This document shows positions 57,370 to 64,000 of a stretch of 64,000 bases of DNA, one piece after another. The DNA is from Polytrichum commune. Lineage: Eukaryota; Streptophyta; Polytrichopsida; Polytrichales; Polytrichaceae. Numbering within the stretch: the stretch's first letter is position 1; every line of letters begins with the position of its first letter. The notes under the pieces were generated by a model. That model worked only from the letters and a program-made list of their open reading frames with translations, made no database searches and was not told where the DNA came from. The stretch covers positions 51,227,554 through 51,291,553 of the forward strand of contig OX485803.1 of assembly GCA_950295325.1 (NCBI GenBank). The letters are read 5' to 3'. The position numbers and the translations under genes are program-made.

Positions 57370-58641
57370 GACAGAGTAATAACCTGACCGGTTCCAACGG
57401 GCCTAATACCCGCTACACCGGATATCATCGTCCCTCAAGGCGCCTTGATCCGGGTATATTCTCTTCACCGAGATAAGAGTCTCCCCACCCGCCGCTCGAC
57501 GTCGAGGGCTAGAGGGCAGGAAACGAAATCCCGGAATCCTGTCCCGTGTGAGGATGTCAGGGTATATACCAGGGTATGGTGAAGGGAGCTTATATCCAAT
57601 GGTCGGACAGAGCGGAGGAGATGCAAAATCATTTCCCGTCCAATGGTCGGATACATAAACCGAGAGGTCGTCCGAGTGAATGAAAGTGGGGTAGACAGAG
57701 AACGAAGGGAGTACGAGGATCAGGGACGGACGGAGGGGATTTTTTGGACGAGCGGAGGGGACGAGGGGAGACGAACAGAGCTCAAAGAACGAACGAAAAT
57801 TGTGGGGAGTTCGAGTACGAGGTGGAGTACGACGAAGGAAGGACGGACGAAGTGGTAGTTGGACGAGCGAAAGGGGACGAAGGACGTAGTTCGTCATCGT
57901 TCACCTTGGGCTCCTCCAGCTCCTTTCTCCGTGCTCTTTTTCCTCTTCGAGCGTCTTTCGCCTTTTCTTGTTCCCCCGCCCCCCCCCCCCGGCCCGCCCG
58001 CCCGCCCGCCATGTCTGCTCCCAAACGTTCTTTGCAGCATTCCACGGTCGCGTAGCGTTTCTACAAACCGTTGTGAGCCCACACATTCGCCTGTGCATGC
58101 CTGGAGCTTCCTAACGACGTCTTAAGCTCTGAATTTGAGCGCCCAACGGTCCCGGAAGGGTTGAAACAAACGCATCCATTGTGGTTGTATTCATGGCGGA
58201 GCCGTAGCAACAGACATACACACAAAATTCGTCTCTGATTTCTAGAAACTCTTTGCGACCAAACATGTGATTTATCGTCTGTGATTGCTTCTGAGCAAGG
58301 AAGAAGGCAGTGTGTGACTTTGGATTTTCGATTTTGCTTTCTTCTTTGGTGCGCTCGCTTAGGGTTTGGAGCATATGGACAGCGAGGAGGCTGTGAGAAG
58401 TGAACAGTGGCGGGAATATAATAATAATAAGCGTCGCGGCGGAGAGAACGAGAGGGGGTTTTCATAGAGAGGGAGGGTTTTGTGAGGGCAAAAGGGTTCT
58501 TCTTTTCTTTTCTTTCTCGGGGGAGAGAGAGAGAGAGAAGCAAGCAGGAAAGTATTCGAACTGGAAGTAGCAAGGAGTGTGAAAGTGCATCTGAAGAAAA
58601 TAGCGTCCGATAATGCGCCCCAAGGCCTGGGCCGGGGCAGC
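57370..58641 (+). promoter_or_regulatory. GC-rich promoter and 5' UTR region of HUB2
   Basis: GC content rises sharply compared with the flanking AT-rich DNA. Two copies of CCAATGGTCGGA lie at 57597 and 57640. From 57,670 to 57,895 the plus strand is strongly purine-biased with many GGACGA/GAACGA words. A C-rich run and CCCG repeats follow at 57,977-58,011. The transcription start is not identifiable from sequence. An ATG at 58579 is in frame with the HUB2 start at 58642. Confidence 0.5.
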
Positions 58642-61600
58642 ATGGGAAGTGCAGAGGAACCCGAGCGCAAGAGGCGCCACCTCAGCAACAACAACCATTC
58701 TGTCTCGCCCCCACTTAAGAAGCAGACGCTCATTGCAGCTTCTGATGACAAGAAGGTATTATCTTCATTTTGTGAAACTCATCAACTCTCTATGTATCTT
58801 TCTTGTGTATGTAATTAGTTTATTATCATTTTGGCCTCAGCAAGAATCTTCTTAATTTCTGCTATTATTGATTTAATTTCTCCACCTCTGCCTCTTCTTC
58901 CATAGACCATTATGGCTCACTCAGGGAGTTCTCATGATGGTAGAGTCATTGTAGAAAATATAAAGAGTTCAATTGGTTTCTACGGATGAGGATAACAGCA
59001 AAATGGAGAATACGAGGTTGGGGTGGTCGTAAATGGTTATTGTCCCCGACTGCATATGACAATTTAGTTTTGCGACATCCTGAATCGAGTGCTTAATAAA
59101 GGGATGATGATATGGACTCTGTATACTTTATCCTATTGTTGAATGTGTACCGTGTTTAGAAGGGTTCTGTTCATTTTGTTTTTGAACTGGGTCAGTAAAT
59201 GCGGTTATGACCTATGTGGTCCCGCAATGAGCATTGTGTAGAATCCAGTTTTATCAAAGGATGGGTTGGAAAGATTATTAAAGAGTTGAAAGAAGTCGAC
59301 AATATGCAACACAGCATCTCTACTTCTTTTCAATAAGTCCTCTAGCATCTCCCCCCCCATTTTTTTTCCTCCTTAGTACGAGGATCAACATAATTAAATG
59401 ACACCTCAAACGGCTCCTATTAAAAAAAATCTGGTTCTACTGTACATAAGAGGCATCTCCTGGGGCTTTACTTTTCAGGTTAAGCTCCTTGGATTTCTGC
59501 ATTAGGTCTTTGTTGCTGAATCAGCATCAGCTTCCCTGTTTCCTGAAAGGATGAAAATATATACCACACAACTTTGAAACATATATTTGAGGGAGTATGC
59601 TTTTATCGTTGCTGATTAGAGCTGGGACATGGTGAATAAAGGACGCTATGTGGTTGGGTTTATAATCTGTTTTAGGCTTAGGGTTTCATTAAATTGCTAT
59701 ACTCTTTAAAGAATAAGTTTTCAAGAATTTAGAGAGGCCTTGCAGGTGGATCCGTCGGTTCTGCAATTCCAGAACCAGAAGTTGGCACAGCAACTGGATG
59801 TTCAGCGTTCAGAAATTAGTTTCCTGGAGGGCAAATTCAGTCAGCTCAAGAATAAGCAGTCCTCTTACGATGACACTCTTATGATTGTCAACCGGGTGTG
59901 GCATCAGGTCAGTGAACTTTTGCAGCTTCATGCTTGAATGGTGGTTGTGTATTTTAAAGATCTGGATAACAAAGAGCAGCTGGAATAGGACCTCTCAAGA
60001 TGGCCGTTCTCTTGAGTTGGTTATCTCCATGGCATATATGAGTGGGAATATCCTTTTTTCAAGAAAGCAAATTGGGACAGTCATATGTTTTTACAATGCA
60101 GACAAGGGTACCACAATGATTCTGCAGAGCAAGGACTTCTTTCATGAGAAATGGATGTTCACGTCCCACAATGCCAACTCCATTTGAAATTTCCTCAGCT
60201 ATGGAATTGTTTATGTGCAGCTGGTGGATGACTTGGAGTTGCTTGCAGTGCGTGCCAATGGTAGCACAAATGGAATTCGAGTGCTTGAGCCTGCATCAGC
60301 AAGTAAAGGTAAGCAGTTTGTTGATAAACTCTGCTTTGGTGACTCCTACTCTGTGATCAGCAAGGTCTTCTGACGTTCTTTCTTTCACAAGCTAGTGGTG
60401 TATGATTGTGAAATCTATTCTAGTCAATATATTGAGAATTAGATATGTTGAAGATGTGTTAGAGCCACCTACACTTTTTCTCTTGCTTCTCCTGTGCTCT
60501 CTCAACTTTTTGTGGCTTCTTCTTTTCAATATTACCTTTGATGCAAATGCAAAAGGTAGTTGTAATCAGGTTTTCTATGATTATGTCCAGTATGAACAAG
60601 GTCAATAGGAGTTATTAAATGCATACAATACATGAGGTGGGAAAAGTCGGAAGCTGGTTTTTATGTGGTACTGACTCTTCGGATTGCTGCACAGAAAGAT
60701 CCAACACAGGTGTCCCACCAGAGGAGACTTTTCTGCAGAGGCTTCTTGATACAGGGGCTACTGAAAGCAGCAACACAAAGGAATGTAGTAATGGCTCAAC
60801 AGTGGAGTCAGGGTTAGCAACCAGGAAGTCTGCGACGGTGAAGATCATGAAGAGCCTTGTGCAAGCTATTGATCTTCAGCGCTCAAAGAACACTGAACTT
60901 GCAGCCTCTCTGCGCAAATCTATCCCTCCTGATGGTGAGTTTTGCATTTATTTCATCTGGTGAGCTTCTGTTCTAATTAGGGTTGGCATTCTTATCATGT
61001 CTTTTCTAGCACTAGTAAACCTTGTCTAAGGTTTGGGAGAGTATTTGCATCCAGGATTATGATTATGGATTGCAATGTTGTGACTGTTACATATTGAGGC
61101 ATTTATCCCCGGTACCTTTGAAGCTGTACATGTCTGGGGTTGGGCTTTTCCATTTTGCTTGGTTTATTAGCGCATTGTATTTTGCTATCCTCAACAGAAC
61201 CTGATCCTAGGTAGTTCCAAGACCACTTCCATGTGGTTGAGCATCTATGAGTGGAGGTATCTATTGAGCATCAATAAAGCATCCCACAAATATTTAAACT
61301 GGAAAGAATAATGCAATGATAACAAGAACATAAGGGCACAATAACCTTCAAATAACACAATAACAGCATGGGTCAAACCATGTCTAGAGGTGCTCAATAA
61401 TAGATCTTGTACCACATAGAAAGATACAAGCTCATATGTAAAATCTGTTTTTTTATTTCAAAATTTGTGAAATCTGGAAGTCTCACTAGTAAACTCATCT
61501 CCAGTTCTAGATTTATTCTGATCTTCATTAGGATGGGTGTGAGGAGGAAAAAACTGGATTGAAGTGACCCAAGTTGGGCGTCATAGGGTCTCACGGGTCA

Positions 61601-63677
61601 ATGTAAATCTTATCTCTTGGGATGATATTATATCCTCATTTACAAATTAGAGGCCTGGTGACCATCTCATGATCATGGTCATTTACAAATATTTATTGCA
61701 TTTAGATTATTGGACAGCTGTTCATGACTGGTTTCAAGGTTTGTTGGTGCAGGACAGCAAGGTAGCTTCATGCTGTATCCATCATATGAGAAAGGAGGGA
61801 GTCAGGCAGGGTCTGTTAGGCATACCATATTGTTATTTGTCTGTGTTCTCTATTCTTTTCTCCTGTTAGGTTACACTTAGGTATTGGATTGGAAAAGTAC
61901 TTTTGACTATTCACTCTTGGAACTAACCAAGTAATTTGTCATGGTAATAGAAACAGGCCAGCTGCTGGAGAAAACAGATGAGGAGCTGAGAGCTGAAATA
62001 ACAAAGTTACGAGGTGTGATGGATGCCTTGCACCTGAAACATAAAGAGCTGACTGCAGAACGTGCTGCCACTAGAGACAATCGAGCCAAGGACCAGTCAG
62101 AAATCAAACGGCTAGCTGGTGTGTAAGTTTACCTTCTTGGTTTGTGTATGGTTGGCATCAAATGTCTGTAGCTCAGATGGTGTTAGCATGAGCTTAAATA
62201 TTTTCAGTGTACCTTTTTGTGCATCAAGAGTTACTTTGAAATCAAACTTGAAGCTGACCACACTAGAACACCCATTAAGGTCTGCAAGTAAGGTTAATAT
62301 GCATGCGGTGCTCAAGTGCTGGAGTATTGACAATCACTTCATAGGTGAAACTCAAGAGCTGGTTTTGACTGATTTATATTTTAGTGTTGTTATTTTGGCC
62401 TCCTCTGCAGCCTCTTCTGTCTGGTGGATGTGTTCTTCTGTTGTATTATAAACCTCAAATTTGGAATCCTACTCATTATCCTGTTTGAAGAAGTTTTGGG
62501 TGCAGCTGTAAATTCAATAAGGACAAACATTAATGTTATGCCTGACATATTTATGAATTTTTTATTTATGTGTATATTTCTTACATTTCTTCTGCATTTA
62601 TTCCAGGTGAGCTGGAGGAGACAGCAGCCGAGCTAGAAATGTGTAGAAGAAAGCTAGCAACCCTCCGTAGTCAGAAGGAATCTGCAGCAATGGCACCTCC
62701 TACACCAGGTGCCACACTGCCTGGTGTAAAGATTGAAGGTGGAGACCGAGGCACAGGGGGTGAAAAGACCTCAAGAGAAAGCCGCGAACTTGAGGCTGCA
62801 TTGGAAGAAGCAAAGGTACTTCAACTGGCAACTTCCTATCGTGTGGTCTGCATTTTGATAGGGACCAAAAGAATAGTCTTGCACATGGGAGGGACTTCCC
62901 ATTTGTGTTCCTTCTTTGAAGGCCTAATATTTACTAAGAGTATCTTAGTTTAAGGAATTTTTGATATTTAGATTCTGTATGACCTTGACACATGTCTTAA
63001 GGGGTATGCTGAATCATGTTAATACATCTTCATATAGAGTGCTCCTGCAAAGGAAGTGCAAGGTATATCAATGTGCAATGATGCCTGTGCTGAAAATGGA
63101 AGGGCATCAAAAGGTGTGTGAAATGTGAAGTATCATATGTATTGCATGTTTCTTTTGCAGACTTGTTGCTGTAAATTTTCTTGTTCTGCGACTGCTCATC
63201 TTTTGGGTAATTGGTTACTCTCAATTGTAAGTCTTGTGGCATATTGATGCTGACTATTATGAGTATTTTTGTATGTAGACATTAGGTGCACGAAGACTCA
63301 GTGAATTGCAAGAGGCCCTGCAAACACAACTTGACCTTTCCCAAAAATTGCAGAGGATGCAGGTTAAGAATTTTTCTTTCTGTATTACATATTCCTCACT
63401 GTAAAGCTTGATGAATTTTGTTGTGTATGCGATATATGTGCTTATGGTACAATCCAGATGATGTCTTCCTTGAAATCTAACCTTGAAACACTTCTTCAGT
63501 CTTATAGGTTCCCATGAGTTTCTGCTTATTCTGACTTTGTGCACCTTGTCTCGACAGGATGCGTTGGTTGATGAACAGAGGATTTTGTCATCACGTCCTT
63601 ACTTGATTCTTAACGATCAGGTCCATTATCTAAAGAGTGAGGTTGAGCGGTATCGGGGTCTGGCAGACCAGTTACAG
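58642..63677 (+). CDS. HUB2: HUB2-type histone H2B E3 ubiquitin ligase, N-terminal 395 codons (continues beyond the window)
   Basis: A BRE1/HUB-family nuclear E3 ligase that monoubiquitinates histone H2B and affects transcription of flowering, dormancy and defence genes in plants. Eight exons are seen: 58642-58755, 59746-59907, 60221-60308, 60695-60934, 61951-62118, 62607-62815, 63279-63362 and 63558-63677, all GT-AG and in frame. Recognisable family blocks are VLQFQNQKLAQQLDVQ (about 42-57), SYDDTLMIVNRVWHQLVDDL, ETFLQRLLDTGATESS, MDALHLKHKEL, RRLSELQEAL and SSRPYLILNDQ...EVERYRGL. Most of this is long coiled coil. The HUB2-like blocks (VWHQLVDDLELL, SSRPYLI) outweigh the HUB1-like start (MGSAEEPERKRRH). 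Full-length HUB proteins are about 880 residues with a C-terminal RING finger, so over half the gene, including the RING, is outside. The start at 58642 matches HUB1-type N-termini; an in-frame ATG 21 codons upstream is possible. Confidence 0.88.
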
Positions 63678-63917
63678 GTGTGTAGCCTGTGAACTATTTT
63701 TATAAGTCTTTATCACAAAGAAATAAATAAAGGTGTCAATGGCAGTTGAATGAAGGATGTTCTCTTCAACACATTGGGACCAGTTTATTTGCAAATGATT
63801 TCAAGTTTGTCCTGCACATTTTGTGTGGCAGCATAATTATTCCTTACACCATAGCTCCTGATGTTCCAAAATTTCTTACCCAATTTATTAGTCTGCTGGC
63901 TCTTTTAAATTTTTCAG

Positions 63918-64000
63918 AATCGTGGACCTCCTTTGGCTTTAGGCAGAGGGAATCTCTATGATGTACTAGGGTTCACTAACTTATTATGCCCTCTGTAGAG
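63918..64000 (+). other. Candidate HUB2 exon 9, frame apparently disrupted
   Basis: A good acceptor (TTTTTCAG) precedes 63918. In the phase required by exon 8 the translation NRGPPLALGRGN... does not look like HUB2 and hits TAG at 63996-63998. Another frame gives TSFGFRQRESL, which resembles the Arg/Lys-rich block expected here, followed directly by TGA. It may be a damaged exon, a sequence error, or not an exon at all. Confidence 0.35.

Noticed and set aside
57403-58125. Several overlapping open frames in the GC-rich region before HUB2
   Set aside because: GC-rich, stop-poor sequence gives open frames on both strands; none has a domain, and the position fits a promoter and 5' UTR.
63038-63115. 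Possible extra HUB2 exon of 26 in-frame codons (SAPAKEVQGISMCND...)
   Set aside because: It has an acceptor and a GT donor and would keep frame, but the donor context is weak and HUB2 proteins run directly from LEEAK to RRLSELQ without such an insert. It remains possible as an alternative exon.

Overview
The window is nuclear DNA of a flowering plant. The evidence is spliced genes with GT-AG introns from plant families (a NAC transcription factor, the SET-domain methyltransferase SDG40, and the histone H2B ubiquitin ligase HUB2), embedded in AT-rich intergenic DNA crowded with plant-type transposable elements. I cannot place the lineage more precisely. Protein-coding host sequence is a small fraction of the window. 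Most of the rest is small non-autonomous DNA transposons (MITEs, foldback elements), tRNA-derived SINEs, microsatellites and old unassigned sequence.

Layout. At 0.6-2.4 kb a NAC gene on the minus strand shows two of its expected three exons; its intron holds two MITEs. From 4.7 to 8.3 kb there are diverged tandem units, MITE copies and a 101-bp minisatellite with a three-unit higher-order period. From 8.5 to 25.4 kb I see no gene. That stretch holds a SINE-like sequence (14.5 kb), a foldback Mutator-type element (17.0-18.1 kb), a PIF/Harbinger-type MITE (19.8-20.3 kb) and other inverted-repeat elements.

The centrepiece is a complete 11,965-bp Mutator-like element (MULE) at 25,562-37,526. It has a perfect 9-bp target-site duplication, 40-bp terminal inverted repeats matching at 39 of 40 positions, and hairpins just inside each end. 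It carries two convergent genes: a MULE transposase (plus strand, 26.2-29.6 kb; DDE residues and a SWIM zinc finger) and a roughly 1,196-residue protein ending in a Ulp1/C48 SUMO-protease domain with all catalytic residues (minus strand, 34.7-30.2 kb). This matches the known theme of ULP1-bearing plant MULEs. The element sits inside an older inverted-repeat element; a related unoccupied copy at 54.1-54.7 kb shows the pre-insertion state. The foldback element at 17-18 kb and a half-copy at 51.6-52.0 kb carry a similar terminal hairpin, which suggests a family relationship.

From 38 to 44 kb lie more nested elements, including an inverted pair at 40.1-42.1 kb interrupted by a G-rich-ended MITE. 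SDG40 (minus, six coding exons) occupies 45.1-50.2 kb. A tRNA-derived SINE with a 10-bp target-site duplication lies about 0.4 kb upstream of it, and a MITE lies in its second intron. From 51 to 57.3 kb is AT-rich repeat DNA. A GC-rich, purine-biased region (57.4-58.6 kb) leads into HUB2 (plus strand, 58.6 kb to the right edge), of which eight coding exons (395 codons) are visible. Its RING domain must lie beyond the window, and the candidate ninth exon at 63,918 looks frame-disrupted.
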